Source: a candidate division KSB1 bacterium (lineage in GTDB: Bacteria > Zhuqueibacterota > Zhuqueibacteria > Residuimicrobiales > Krinioviventaceae). From it: a stretch of DNA of 64,000 bases. Shown in pieces: positions 50,901 through 59,825 of the stretch. Numbering within the stretch: the stretch's first letter is position 1; every line of letters starts with the position of its first letter. The position numbers and the translations under genes were made by a program. The stretch is taken from the NCBI GenBank assembly GCA_034521575.1, contig JAXHMJ010000005.1, forward strand, positions 124,001 through 188,000, written 5' to 3'. The notes under the pieces were generated by a model, which was not told the origin of the DNA, searched no databases, and saw nothing but the letters and a program-made list of their open reading frames with translations.

Positions 50901-52040
50901 TCCGAACAGGTACAAGCGCCCGACGGTTTTATGGCTCAACTGCCGTCTACGATAGCCGGAGACTTTACAGACATCCTCCAGGTTATTGAAAATTACAATG
51001 ACCTTATCCTCGATTCGATTCCCAAAGAAGGCACGGCCTATGATTGCGCCCGAAGCATTAAAGACACCTGCGATAACGGTGCAGCCATGGTTCGACGATT
51101 GGTTCATTTCAGCGCGCCCCGAAAAACAAAGCTGCAAACGACGGATCTCAATATTCTGATTTACAATCTCACGCGTACCATGGACAGACTGTTCGGATCG
51201 AGCCTTACCATTCGCTTTATACCGGATGTCAATATCAAACCGATCAATGTCGATCCGGAACAAATCGAGGATCTTTTGATGAATCTGTGCATGAATGCCC
51301 GGGACGCTATAGATGAAGATGGTCAAATTATCCTTCACACACGCAACCGAATTTTTGAAACCGATAATCCGCACCCCTCCCTTCCTCCCGGACATTATAT
51401 TATGATCTCTGTCCAGGACGACGGTCCCGGTGTATCGCCGGATTTGCAGGAAAAAATATTCAACCCGTTTTTCACCACCAAAACCACGCCAAAAGCGATT
51501 GGTCTGGGACTCAGTATTGTGAAAAGTATTGCAGAACAGCATAACGGCATGGTAGAGCTCGATCCAAAAGCGAAACAGGGCGCGCTATTCAATATTTATC
51601 TGCCTGTTAATAATGTAAACGAGCCGGTAAAAGAGACATCCGATTATCCGCGCGGGTCTGAAACCATACTCGTAGCGGATGATGAACCGCACATTTGCGA
51701 AATCAGCCGGACATACCTGGAGGATTCGGGATATAAAATATGGGTCGCACATGATGGAGAAGAAGCTTTGGAGATGTACAAACATCATCAAAATGACATT
51801 GATCTACTGGTTCTGGATGTTTTAATGCCGAATATGAACGGCAAACAGGTGTACGACGAAATAAAAAAGATGGGCTCCACCGTTCCGGTGTTATTCTGCT
51901 CGGGGTACACGTTGAATTTGCTCAAAAATGAGCATGATATTAATCTCAAGGCGCAGCTACTGAAAAAGCCGTTTAACAAGCGGGAACTGCTGCAGTCCGT
52001 GAGACAGATACTGGATTCGAAAAAGAGAATGCCTGAATAA
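47904..52040 (+). CDS. Giant multi-PAS hybrid kinase-like protein lacking the phospho-acceptor His
   Basis: 1378 residues, no signal peptide or membrane span. A chain of about eight PAS/PAC units occupies residues 20-990, several of the PAS_3 type (LVHPDDRERVNTSF, LVVHPDDKRYVF, VHPEDKQIFIDAF). The dimerisation helix follows, where the usual IAHDFNN box reads TIAGDFTDILQVI: the His is Gly1019 (codon GGA at 50958-50960). The HATPase retains LLMNLCMNARDAI, DDGPGVSPD and IGLGLSIVKS. A C-terminal receiver retains Asp in LLVLDVLMPNMNG and Lys in LLKKPFN. It probably binds ATP but cannot autophosphorylate at the normal site, so it may act as a scaffold, allosteric partner or phosphatase. The ATG at 47904 is preferred over the TTG at 47892. 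Confidence 0.88.
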   Translation: MSNSSQHEGIQEEIRQIQNDSYYNAACIAALNELSFAISIQNEQTGQFIYCNRAFQEWMHIEESELVGKQSSELFPDDPEPVNFDCPPDWPLKGEFKRIRANNQEFLVQTHQVQLPAEDSDETLLLNIYLDKSREAQELARLCRSEKDFENSEILARIGHWTYDFSTDRIQHSSQSQRILDLPPELTTHNWMRFLYLVHPDDRERVNTSFKQAAIHQTLFQEKFNLRPQDEKSKRIQSRGYFEYNEYGAPGRFLGVFIDINEYEENVEKLLDFQKELETSDAVAKFGHWTYERETNMITLSSEISRLYKLSQVQLSLRTLLEFIQPLERKKLFNILRDKTNLFETEFQININQQKRYIYVTGRKYFNDQGKISKSLGTIQDITHYKQTVPIETDKDLYQGIFARSQDGMLLFKIRGAESEQPQFWCHDVNRAFLQQFNVDKNKVLQRSFHQLFSRRARRWIEHLKTAVYNQTAGSWEIYRPSLERYFNVSVYSPRKDFLIMRFHDITDDKLAEEQYKTSDLHLNLLMENSIDTFWITSIDLKPILISRSASVMRGFSMQEIYQQTLKEKLTLASYQLFFKHLRPFLKQVHKGSQSHKPVLDIDLDFRHKNGGQVPVKMRITAVYNAAQQPVALVGVNRQAHPEDQLPSPSTAGGFQNVGLWCFDAETEAFLVTQKSLELINYDNNHIENIYSLKDWVHLVVHPDDKRYVFKTMQQALNKGQGWEVSYRLKSQQNGKVHETTQIELDSKKRIVRIWGILQEYAADYETAAVQEQEESFVLRSLPDIFIRFDRDLQVNTIHIPPRYRDIFMQEREKPLTAVLPKQVKDAVLPAIERLSEHPQQQKIEFYITIDGNQTPFEARIIPEEPGQGVLILRELCEQNDETGNYEIILNETPERIACLDISGRLMYANTGFYSVLGYTKEDFEDESEGDLVHPEDKQIFIDAFQNVQENGKTLCEYRVKTKDGNWKQIEAYATLLTYGDYASCSLWVSHEKREEQPISEQVQAPDGFMAQLPSTIAGDFTDILQVIENYNDLILDSIPKEGTAYDCARSIKDTCDNGAAMVRRLVHFSAPRKTKLQTTDLNILIYNLTRTMDRLFGSSLTIRFIPDVNIKPINVDPEQIEDLLMNLCMNARDAIDEDGQIILHTRNRIFETDNPHPSLPPGHYIMISVQDDGPGVSPDLQEKIFNPFFTTKTTPKAIGLGLSIVKSIAEQHNGMVELDPKAKQGALFNIYLPVNNVNEPVKETSDYPRGSETILVADDEPHICEISRTYLEDSGYKIWVAHDGEEALEMYKHHQNDIDLLVLDVLMPNMNGKQVYDEIKKMGSTVPVLFCSGYTLNLLKNEHDINLKAQLLKKPFNKRELLQSVRQILDSKKRMPE

Positions 52041-52066
52041 TTTTCCCCATCACGCTTCCTTACTGA

Positions 52067-52099
52067 AAAAGCAACCCGGTATCACACCGGGTTGCTTTT
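52067..52099 (+). terminator. Bidirectional rho-independent terminator
   Basis: A 14-bp stem AAAAGCAACCCGGT / ACCGGGTTGCTTTT with a 5-base loop, then GTTTT on the plus strand and a T-rich tract on the minus strand. It sits between the stop of the giant PAS protein (52040) and the stop of the convergent wHTH gene (52108), serving both. Confidence 0.9.
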
Positions 52100-52107
52100 G
52101 TTTTAAT

Positions 52108-52302
52108 TCAGAGATACATAACGGCTGCGCTCCTTTTTCGGCTGACGATGACTTTGGCTTCCCGCGCCAACCATCCAATTGCAGCAGTCGTTGTAAACGC
52201 ATCCACATTTAGCTTTCGGGTCACTTGAGTGACTGACATTTCACCTTCTTTTTCTAAAAGCTTCCAAACTTTTCCAGCTGTTCCTCCAATTATGCTCTGC
52301 AT
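52108..52302 (-). CDS. Small winged-helix (DUF2582-like) protein
   Basis: 64 residues: a single winged helix-turn-helix, GGTAGKVWKLLEKEGEMS, VTQVTRKLNVDAFTTTAAIG, WLAREAKVIVSRKRSAAVM. It matches the short DUF2582-type proteins, in which each subunit is one wHTH. The ATG at 52302 follows a GGAG. Predicted to bind DNA or RNA; its targets are unknown. It converges on the giant PAS protein gene. Confidence 0.8.
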   Translation of the reverse strand: MQSIIGGTAGKVWKLLEKEGEMSVTQVTRKLNVDAFTTTAAIGWLAREAKVIVSRKRSAAVMYL

Positions 52303-52376
52303 TTCTGATCTCCTCCAGCTTTAATATGTCTATGTCTGTTCATTGGATATTTAATTAATCTTTTTTACATTAGCAA

Positions 52377-54049
52377 ATGAAAAAAACACAATCTGAAAAA
52401 CTGTACATCATCGATGCGATCGGCCCCTTTTTTACCCGTTTCAAAAAAGACCCAATCAATTGGTCAAAGATTCCCTTTCATGCCATGGAAAAAAAGGATC
52501 ATCTCAGGACGCAAACAGCTCTAAAAATAAGCAAAAATTTTAATCACTTTATTTCCGTCATATCAGATCCTGGGATATAACGCCATTTCCATCGATGATA
52601 TCGCACATTTAATTGACTGCAGCTTTTATCCTGAATCCCTGAGAGCCCTTGTCCGGGATTATCAGGCATTTTATCAAAAACTTTTGCTGCTGGCCAAAAA
52701 AAAGAATTTAAAGGTTTTCCTCAACACTGATATTATGTTTTACAATCAGTGGATAGACAGCGCAATCGGCAAACACCGGGCGCGTTTGTATACTCTTTTA
52801 CAGCACAGGCTAAACGGTCTCTTTGAGCAGTTTTCCGTAGACGGTGTCATCTTTCGAATCGGTGAAACAGATGGTCTGGATGTGAAAGGAAAATTTAAAA
52901 AGTCGCCTGACATTGAAAACTCCGACACAAGTAAACAAGTTTATCCACCATTTTCTTCCAGTATTTGAACAACGAAACAAATTGATGATATTCCGCAATT
53001 GGACTGTGGGCGCTTATAAAATCGGTGATTTAATGTGGAATGCATCGACCTTTCATAAAGCGTTTGGACATGTGAACAGCGACCATTTTATTTTATCATT
53101 GAAATACGGCGACACTGACTTTTTTGATCATCTCCAGCTCTCTCCCTTTTTCAGGGACACCCGATTCAAGAAAATCATAGAACTGCAGACCCGCCGTGAA
53201 CGCGAATTGTTCGGTATTGTACCGTATTATACAGGGTATCAATATGAAACTTATCAGAAACAGATTAAAGCCAATCCGTCTGTGATAGGAATATCAGTCT
53301 GGTGCAATACCGGCGGGTGGAGCAAATGGCACAATTTAACATTTTTGAAAAATTCTTCTGTCTGGAATGAATTGAACACGATTTCAACTCTTAATATCTT
53401 TAAACACGATGATACAGCTGAAACCGCATTGTTCAACTTTTTTAAAGATCCGCGCAAGGTCAATTTTACAAAACGTGCAACCCGCCTGGTAAACTCTATT
53501 CTGTATATTCAAGATTTTGCCGAACAAACCCTGTATTTCAGACGTCTTCGTCTGCCTCCCCTGTTATGGATTTTTTGGGATCATGTGATCATCAATCACT
53601 TGGTTGTGATATTTCATAAACATTTTGGTGCAGAGAAATTTGAAATTCCTTATGCTGAACTCGAATGGTTCCAAACAGAAGGAGAAGCTTTAGGCTTTAA
53701 GGATATGCAATTTCAATACAAACTTTTGCTCAATCTGGCATACTGTCGAAAAGCTCTGGCCAGCGGTCGGATGAAATCAACACATTGGGACTATGTAAAG
53801 ACATTTGAAAGAACCCACAAACTGGCGCCAAAGTTTGATATCAGTTTTGCACACTCTATCCACTATAATAAAATGAATATGCTGCTCAATTCGTTTCTAC
53901 GCAAGCATGCAGCATACCGTATTCCCGATTATCTGATACGATCCCGGCCCGTATCCTATATACTGAGAGTTATTTACCGCAACCAGATAAAAAACTTGCC
54001 GTCATTTGTTAATAAACAGGGTATGGGATTTGATTCTATTCTAAAGTAA
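52377..54049 (+). CDS. GH67-like TIM-barrel protein, two frameshifts, family uncertain
   Basis: About 557 residues after joining three frames: near 52565 (ILGYNAISIDDIAHLIDCSF) and near 52905, where removal of one A from an A5 run gives FKSRLTLKTPTQVNKFIHHF. There is no signal peptide. Segments such as VDGVIFRIGETDGLDVKG, MIFRNWTVGAYKIGDLMWN, LSLKYGDTDFFDHLQLSP, FGIVPYYTGYQYETYQKQ and IGISVWCNTGGWSKWHN resemble GH67 alpha-glucuronidase-like barrels, and Glu in RIGETD and Asp in KYGDTD are possible active-site residues. The C-terminal half is helical and unlike that of AguA. I would treat it as a distant relative with unknown substrate. The genuine GH67 lies 6 kb away. Confidence 0.5.
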
Positions 54050-54059
54050 TGTTGATCCA

Positions 54060-54524
54060 CTATATAGACTGATCTTTCCCGGCGAGATGCTTCAGGTACT
54101 CTGCATTTCGATGCAAGACACCCGCCAATCCCGGGTATCCAACCATCTGTACCGCTTGATGCACGGTGACAAGTGTACGCCGGCGCAGTTTGTTTTCGAC
54201 CCAATCTGAAGGGTTCACGATCTGCAGGATTCGCAGCGGAAACAACGACACGCGCACAGGTCTGCCGCGCCTTGAAAATGTAAACGAATCCAGAACCTCC
54301 TCATAAAGATGACCGTGCACCCCGGCTTCTTCAAAGGCTTCCAGCTCGGCTGACTCGGCTTTTGTCATATCCGGCTCTATCTTGCCTTTGGGCACAATCC
54401 ATGTTGTATCGGCTGTGCTTTTTGCAGTAACCAGCATGACCATCAAATCATTTCGGACCATCATAAACGGAATCACACCGATGCGCGTTTCATATTGCAG
54501 TTTTTTCTTTTTTTTACTCGCCAT
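54060..54524 (-). CDS. Nudix hydrolase with a variant Nudix box
   Basis: 154 residues. The Nudix fold with box GKIEPDMTKAESAELEAFEE, then AGVHG. The first Glu of the general box is Met, as usual in the diphosphoinositol/diadenosine polyphosphate-type (DIPP-like) subgroup, but the Arg of the RE pair is replaced by Leu. The metal-binding EE is kept. The start is Lys-rich (MASKKKKKLQYETRIGVIPF). It converges on the GH67-like gene and lies 12 bp after the MFS gene, so it is probably in that transcript. Substrate class is an inference. Confidence 0.85.
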   Translation of the reverse strand: MASKKKKKLQYETRIGVIPFMMVRNDLMVMLVTAKSTADTTWIVPKGKIEPDMTKAESAELEAFEEAGVHGHLYEEVLDSFTFSRRGRPVRVSLFPLRILQIVNPSDWVENKLRRRTLVTVHQAVQMVGYPGLAGVLHRNAEYLKHLAGKDQSI

Positions 54525-54536
54525 AGCTCAAGTATA

Positions 54537-55295
54537 CTAACGCCAGAAATACAAACAAAGCAAAAAGACTATAAAAGCAAACACACCGCCAGCGGTCAAT
54601 ACGCCATTTATGTGATAGATTGAAAAAACAAAGCTCATAATAAGGGGGGCAATTGTCTGTCCCAATCGCAGAATCATGCCGTTAAGAGACAAAACACCGG
54701 CACGAAACTGCAGCGGCGCCGCTCGGGTCATTAATGTCTGAACAGAAGGTATTAAAACACCGTGTCCCAGACCAAAAGTCACAATGGAAATTAAAATCAG
54801 AATCAGTTTGGGTGTCCACAGAAATCCCGCCATGGCGCATGCGTAAAGAGCGAATCCGATTTTTAGCAGATGTTTTTCCGAAATGTACAAAGAAATACGC
54901 CCCACTTGTGAGGCTATGACTGCGGTGGTCAGGGACATGGCGGACATGACCAAACCGATTGTTAAAGGAGAACCGGCAAAACGTTCACGAATTAATCCGC
55001 ATGCCGCACCAGATAACGCAAATAAAAACAATGCAGGAATCAAAATCCGTTTACGGCCAATATGATCAGCCAGAACGCCAAGTAAAAGCGTCAACACCAC
55101 ACCAGGCAGGGTAAAAGCAGTAATCAACAAACCAATTTGTTCAGCAGAGATACCCAGCTCCCGGGTGATCAACGGAAAAGCCGGAGTGATACTGGAAACC
55201 CCCATGATCGCAATGAGCGTCACGGAAAAAACAATATAAAGATTTACATCTCTGAGTAATCCGGCGGTACTGTTTTGATTGTCCATATATCTCAA
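54537..55295 (-). CDS. Major facilitator transporter with a large in-frame internal deletion
   Basis: 252 residues, whereas the multidrug/metabolite-efflux family it matches has about 390-400. The N-terminal part (MGVSSITPAFPLITRELGIS, GLLITAFTLPGVVLTLLLGV, LADHIGRKRILIPALFLFAL) gives spans 1-3, then at residues 101-108 (CGLIRERFAGSP) it jumps straight to the segment that normally opens span 8 (LTIGLVMSAMSLTTAVIASQ) and runs to the end. About 145 residues covering spans 4-7 are missing without a frameshift. It probably cannot transport as usual. The real start may be Met4 (ATG 55286). Confidence 0.78.
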   Translation of the reverse strand: MRYMDNQNSTAGLLRDVNLYIVFSVTLIAIMGVSSITPAFPLITRELGISAEQIGLLITAFTLPGVVLTLLLGVLADHIGRKRILIPALFLFALSGAACGLIRERFAGSPLTIGLVMSAMSLTTAVIASQVGRISLYISEKHLLKIGFALYACAMAGFLWTPKLILILISIVTFGLGHGVLIPSVQTLMTRAAPLQFRAGVLSLNGMILRLGQTIAPLIMSFVFSIYHINGVLTAGGVFAFIVFLLCLYFWR

Positions 55296-55296
55296 G

Positions 55297-55330
55297 CCAG
55301 GGCCTCCCTGAAAAATCAGAGATGCCCTGG
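55297..55330. other. Hairpin between transaldolase and MFS genes
   Basis: CCAGGGC at 55297-55303 is inverted as GCCCTGG at 55324-55330, with a smaller CTCTGA/TCAGGGAG pairing inside. It sits in the 60-bp spacer between the two minus-strand genes. No T-run follows on the minus strand, so attenuation or mRNA processing is as likely as termination. Confidence 0.4.
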
Positions 55331-55355
55331 AAAATGATAATTTTTCAGATTAATA

Positions 55356-56306
55356 TCAGCGATATTGTTCAAGTATCAGGTCGGCTAATTTTACCCAGTC
55401 CGCATTGAATTTGCGAATACCTTCTGAAAGTTTTTCAGTGGCCATGGCATTTTCATTCAACAACCAGCGGAATGCTTTTTCATCCGGATGCAGAGGAGTA
55501 ACATCGGATTGACGGGCGGATTCCGGACTCAATTTCCTTTCCAGTGAGCCTTCTGTTTCGCTCAATTCTTTTAACAAATCCGGAGAGATGGTCAATAAAT
55601 CACAACCGGCCAGTTCCCGTATCTGTCCGCTGTTTCTGAAACTGGCGCCCATGATTTCTGTTTGAATGCCGGATTTTTTAAAGTAATTATAAATATCAGC
55701 GACAGATTGTACACCGGGGTCCTCTTCAGGCGGAATATGATCCACACCGCGGTCTGCTTTGTACCAGTCGAGTATCCTGCCGACAAACGGGGAAATCAAT
55801 GTGACACCTGCATCCGCACAGGCGGCTGCCTGGACATAACTGAAGAGCAACGTTAGATTACAGTGAACCCCTTGTTTCTCAAGCTGTTCAGCTGCCCTTA
55901 TTCCCTCCCAGGTGGATGCAATTTTAAACAGCAGACGATCGGTATCCACACCGCGTTTATTGAACTGCTCAAGCAGACGTTCGGCTGCTTTTATGGTATT
56001 TTCCGTATCAAAGGAAAGGGAGGCATCGATTTCAACCGAAACGCGACCGGGAATAATGGACAGTATTTCTTCTGCAAACCGCACCATGAGCCATTCCAGA
56101 CAGGGTTTAATTCCGGAATCCGGATCAGCGTCACAACTTTTTATGGTTTCGGCGACCAGTTGTTTGTATTCCGGTTTTTGAACCGCTTTTAACAGCAGCG
56201 ACGGATTGGTTGTGGCGTCCTGAGGCATGAATTTGCGTATTGATTCAATTTCGCCTGTATCCGCTACAATCGTTGTGTATTGTTTGAGTTGGTCTAATAT
56301 CGACAT
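55356..56306 (-). CDS. tal: Transaldolase (TalB type)
   Basis: 316 residues: pentose-phosphate-pathway enzyme moving a dihydroxyacetone unit between sugar phosphates. TalB-type length and motifs: VADTGE with Asp16, QDATTNPSLLLKA, the Schiff-base Lys128 in LLFKIASTWEGIRAAEQLE, GVHCNLTLLFS, LISPFVGRILDWYK and TEIMGASFRNSGQI. It would process pentoses entering from hemicellulose breakdown (inference from the neighbouring glycosidases). Frame intact. It is followed by the truncated MFS gene on the same strand. Confidence 0.96.
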   Translation of the reverse strand: MSILDQLKQYTTIVADTGEIESIRKFMPQDATTNPSLLLKAVQKPEYKQLVAETIKSCDADPDSGIKPCLEWLMVRFAEEILSIIPGRVSVEIDASLSFDTENTIKAAERLLEQFNKRGVDTDRLLFKIASTWEGIRAAEQLEKQGVHCNLTLLFSYVQAAACADAGVTLISPFVGRILDWYKADRGVDHIPPEEDPGVQSVADIYNYFKKSGIQTEIMGASFRNSGQIRELAGCDLLTISPDLLKELSETEGSLERKLSPESARQSDVTPLHPDEKAFRWLLNENAMATEKLSEGIRKFNADWVKLADLILEQYR

Positions 56307-56395
56307 TCTATTCCTCCTGATTCATCGTTCAATTGCCGTTTTTCTATTTTACACATCAATATCTGCATAAATATATGTATAGATAACGACAAAAA

Positions 56396-56435
56396 CCTCA
56401 AACGAAATTCCAACTAATTCTGGAAACCCTTGAGG
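56396..56435 (-). terminator. Probable terminator after the 7TM-PAS sensor
   Basis: On the minus strand CCTCAA ... TTGAGG encloses an inner TTCCA/TGGAA pairing and is followed by GGTTTTTG. It lies 55 bp after the stop of the 56490-57773 gene and 90 bp before the transaldolase start. Two bulges make it a moderate candidate. Confidence 0.5.
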
Positions 56436-56489
56436 AAATCCGCACATACTGCCCACGGGCGACCCAATTTCCGGTAGACATCGTTTTAT

Positions 56490-57773
56490 TCAAGATTCTT
56501 TCGGGTTCTCAGGATCCGTATGTTCGCCGTATTCCGGATACATTTCGGACAGGCATTTCGGGCAGATTCCGTGACTGAACACCGCGTCAGAATGTTCCTG
56601 AACATAGTGCTCCACACTTTGCCAATATCCCTTGTCATCCCTGATTTTTTTGCAGCGGGCACAGATAGGAAGCATCCCGGTCAGAGTTTTTACCTGAAGC
56701 AGAGCATCCTGAAGTTCAACAATCAAATTTTCACGTTCTTCCTCTAACTGTTTCCGTTTGGTAATATCACGAAATACAATCAATTGGCCGGAGGAATGAG
56801 TGTTACTTTGCAACACTGCGCATTTTACAGTGAAAACTTTATCACCCTCTGAACCGGGTATGGTTTTCTCAACTTCAGATTCTCCGCAATTCGAAAAATC
56901 CCCGGGATCAAATTCCGGAAAAATATCTTTCACCGGCATTCCCAGCGCACCGCTCATTTTTACATTAAAAAATCCGGTCAATGTAGAATTCATATCAACT
57001 ATTCTCTGCTGTTCATCCAGAACCAGGACTCCGTCCTGCATGACATCCAGCACCTTGGAACGCGCCACCGGGACAAGATCGAACATTCCGTATCTGAAAA
57101 GAGCCAGCGAAACAAAGGCTCCGGAAATGATAAATCCGAGAGGGGTCCATTCGAGTCCCGGAACCGGATTGCTCGGACTAAGATAGAGCCCATTGCCAAT
57201 GATCGGAAAGAGAGAGGCCAGAATCATGAAAACGGACTGTAGCGAATAAAAACGGGCAAAATGGCGTATTGAGGACAAAAGGAAACTGACTCCAGCCAGC
57301 AATAAAAGGTAGACATAAACTGTGTTAATCCAGAACCATGTACCGTGATGATAAGCGGCAAGATTGGTCAATGGATTAATAATGATCGCCGTCCAAACCC
57401 ATTCGTGCCAGATATTTGTAACTGCCAGAATGACCGTGAGAAAAGGAAGCAACGCGATGAGGGATATGGATTTCCAATTGAAACGGACTTTCTGGCTGTA
57501 GGAAACAGCAAACAAGAAAAAGAAAACAGGCGCTCCCATTGTACCGACATAAGCGATCTGGGACCACAGCAATTTCAAAGGAACAGTTGTAGCTGCGCTT
57601 TCAAACACATAGGCAAGGGACCATTGTGCCACACAGATTTCAGTCCACATCATATACCGGGCGCTGATTTTTGGATAGCGTCTCAAATAAAAAGTTAGAA
57701 ACGCGGCAAAAAAGAAGCCGAACAGCATGACATAGCTGTACACCTGAAAGCTATATGGACCTATTTTGATCAT
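56490..57773 (-). CDS. 7TM sensor - PAS protein with CxxC...CxxC tail
   Basis: 427 residues. Residues 1-220 are seven hydrophobic spans of the N-terminal 7TM region common in histidine kinases (TFYLRRYPKISARYMMWTEI, AQWSLAYVFES, HEWVWTAIIINPLTNLAAYH). A PAS domain follows at about 235-345 (VLDEQQRIVDMNSTLTGFFN, FRDITKRKQLEEE), then a short coiled coil and LPICARCKKIRDDKGYW ... GICPKCLSEMYPEYG, the same two-CxxC module as at 17174-17830. It has no kinase domain at all; the CxxC module stands where a kinase would be. It follows the glycosidase genes by about 100 bp on the same strand and may sense a related ligand. Confidence 0.82.
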   Translation of the reverse strand: MIKIGPYSFQVYSYVMLFGFFFAAFLTFYLRRYPKISARYMMWTEICVAQWSLAYVFESAATTVPLKLLWSQIAYVGTMGAPVFFFLFAVSYSQKVRFNWKSISLIALLPFLTVILAVTNIWHEWVWTAIIINPLTNLAAYHHGTWFWINTVYVYLLLLAGVSFLLSSIRHFARFYSLQSVFMILASLFPIIGNGLYLSPSNPVPGLEWTPLGFIISGAFVSLALFRYGMFDLVPVARSKVLDVMQDGVLVLDEQQRIVDMNSTLTGFFNVKMSGALGMPVKDIFPEFDPGDFSNCGESEVEKTIPGSEGDKVFTVKCAVLQSNTHSSGQLIVFRDITKRKQLEEERENLIVELQDALLQVKTLTGMLPICARCKKIRDDKGYWQSVEHYVQEHSDAVFSHGICPKCLSEMYPEYGEHTDPENPKES

Positions 57774-57876
57774 TTCTCAACTTTAAGTTTTTATTCCGGC
57801 AAAGCTTGCGCCTATATCTGCGGGTAATATCCTTTAATTTAGGATAAATCGGCAAAATTGCAAACCCTTTATCCGT

Positions 57877-59803
57877 TCAGTTCCGGAACGCTTTAAATTT
57901 TCCAGCCCATCCTCCGCCGGGCGCCATATGAATCTCCAACCGGGTTTCCGCAGTTACCTGCTTTTTGACGCGCTCATAATCGATAGCGTTTTTAGCCGCA
58001 TTGGTGCCATCCTGCATGATATCAGCCTGATATGTGCCGGTTGACAGAAAGGAAAGATTTAGGATGATTGTCCTCGGAGATCCGTCCGTCATAGCGCCGA
58101 CATACCAAACATCGTTATGACGACGTGCCACAGCAATATAATCGGCGACTTTTGCCGCCAATACAACGGTAGAGTCCCAAACCGTCGGTATGGAAGAAAT
58201 AAACTCTGTGGTTTCGGGCTCTCTATAGTAATTGGACGGACTGTCGCTTAACATTTGCAGAGGCGCTTCATACACCACATACATGGCCGCCTGGTGGCAT
58301 CGGGTTCCCTGGCTCATGGGGCGGGTAAACCGGGCACTAAAATTAACCGGATGCGCATTATCCATGGCGCCGGGAGTATAATCCATGGGGCCGACTGCCA
58401 TTCTGATAAACGGCAGGGTCACATCGTGTTCAGGCGTGATCACATCAGTCCACTTGCAATTTTCCAGCCCCTTTACGCCTTCAAAATTAACCACATTCGG
58501 ATAAGCGCGCCGCAATCCGGTTGGTTTAAAAGCGCCGTGATAGTTAACAAGCAACTGATTCTCAGCTGCAATCCTGGCGCAGCGTTCGTAAAAAAGCACC
58601 ATATCCTGATCAGACCGCTGCATAAAATCGACCTTGATGCCTTTTACTCCCCAATCCGCATAACGTTCAAGAATCTCCTGCATATCCCGGTTCAGAGGCC
58701 CCCACAGCATCCACAGGATCACGCCGACATTTTTTTCTTCGCCGTATCTGACCAGTTCATGAATATCAATATCGGGATTGGATTCTTTGATATTTGTCGT
58801 GGATTGGCTCCAGCCTTCATCCAGAATAATATAATCCAGTCCGTACTCTGAAGCAAAGTCAATATAATATTTATAAGTTTCTGTGTTGATTCCGCTTTCA
58901 AAATCCACGCCGTAGATGTTAAGCGCATTCCACCAGTCCCAGGCCACGGTACCCGGTTTTATCCAATCCGGATTCTCGATTTGCAAGGGACGCGATAATT
59001 GGAATACCAGGTCATTGGTCAACAGTTCTTTGTCCTGATCAGCCAGCATAAAGACCCGCCAGGGCAATTTCTGGCGAGGTTTGACTTTGGCAATGTAATC
59101 GGCTTCCCTTACAATAACCTGATTGCGGTCAGGTGCGTCATCTGCAGGACGAGTTTCCAGCACCACCGGAGGGAACAGGCTCTGCAGGGTTCCCTCACCT
59201 GATTTTTCTAAAACATACAGGGATAGTCATACACATCCGCTTCTGTAAACAGCACATTGACATCATCGATTTGCAGCAAAACGGGCAGAGAACAAAATGA
59301 ATCAGGAACGATCCCGGAAAAGGGCTGCACCTTGTAGATGCGTTCATTATGAGACAACATGGATGTTTCCGATGGAAAATAGACCTGCGCATCCGGTTTG
59401 ACCGGCCATTGCAAACGTTCCCTGCGGATATTTGTTTCATTTTCGGATTTTGTGATCCAGCGGTATGCAGCACCGTTATTATAAGCGCGTACCTGCAATT
59501 GACTGGTTTCAAAATTTAGAGTCGCCTGAACGCAGTGATCATGGATTTGCGCAAACTTTGTCGGCGCCACGGGTTCAATCATGCGATCAATCTCTTTAAT
59601 TCATAATCTTTAAACTCTGACAGCAAGTCAACTCCGGTTTTCATCTGTTCAATGACAACCCTATCATTATACAGCACGGTCAGATCAACCGTTCCCCCTG
59701 TTTCGATACGAATCTGAACTGATTCATCCGGTGAGGAGAGTCGAATGGATTCGGCAGATAAAGATAAAAAGGTGGCACACAACAACAGACTGATCAGTTT
59801 CAT
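57877..59803 (-). CDS. Glycoside hydrolase family 97, two frameshifts
   Basis: Signal peptide (MKLISLLLCATFLSLSA), N-terminal beta-supersandwich, then a TIM barrel and C-terminal sheet. Frames change near 59582 (RLIA to IEPVAPTKFAQIHDH) and near 59217 (YVLEKSGEGTLQSLFPPVVL). The barrel has KPGTVAWDWWNALNIYGVDF, YGLDYIILDEGWSQ, GVKGIKVDFMQRSDQ, LLVNYHGAFKPTGLRR and PGAMDNAHPVNF. The NYHGAFKPTG segment lacks the Glu that inverting SusB-type members carry nearby, and Asp in KVDFM is the likely nucleophile, so I expect the retaining alpha-galactosidase-like subgroup (inference). It starts 22 bp after the GH67 gene and is periplasmic. Confidence 0.88.
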
Positions 59804-59825
59804 AAGAGTTCCTTTCGTTCATAAA

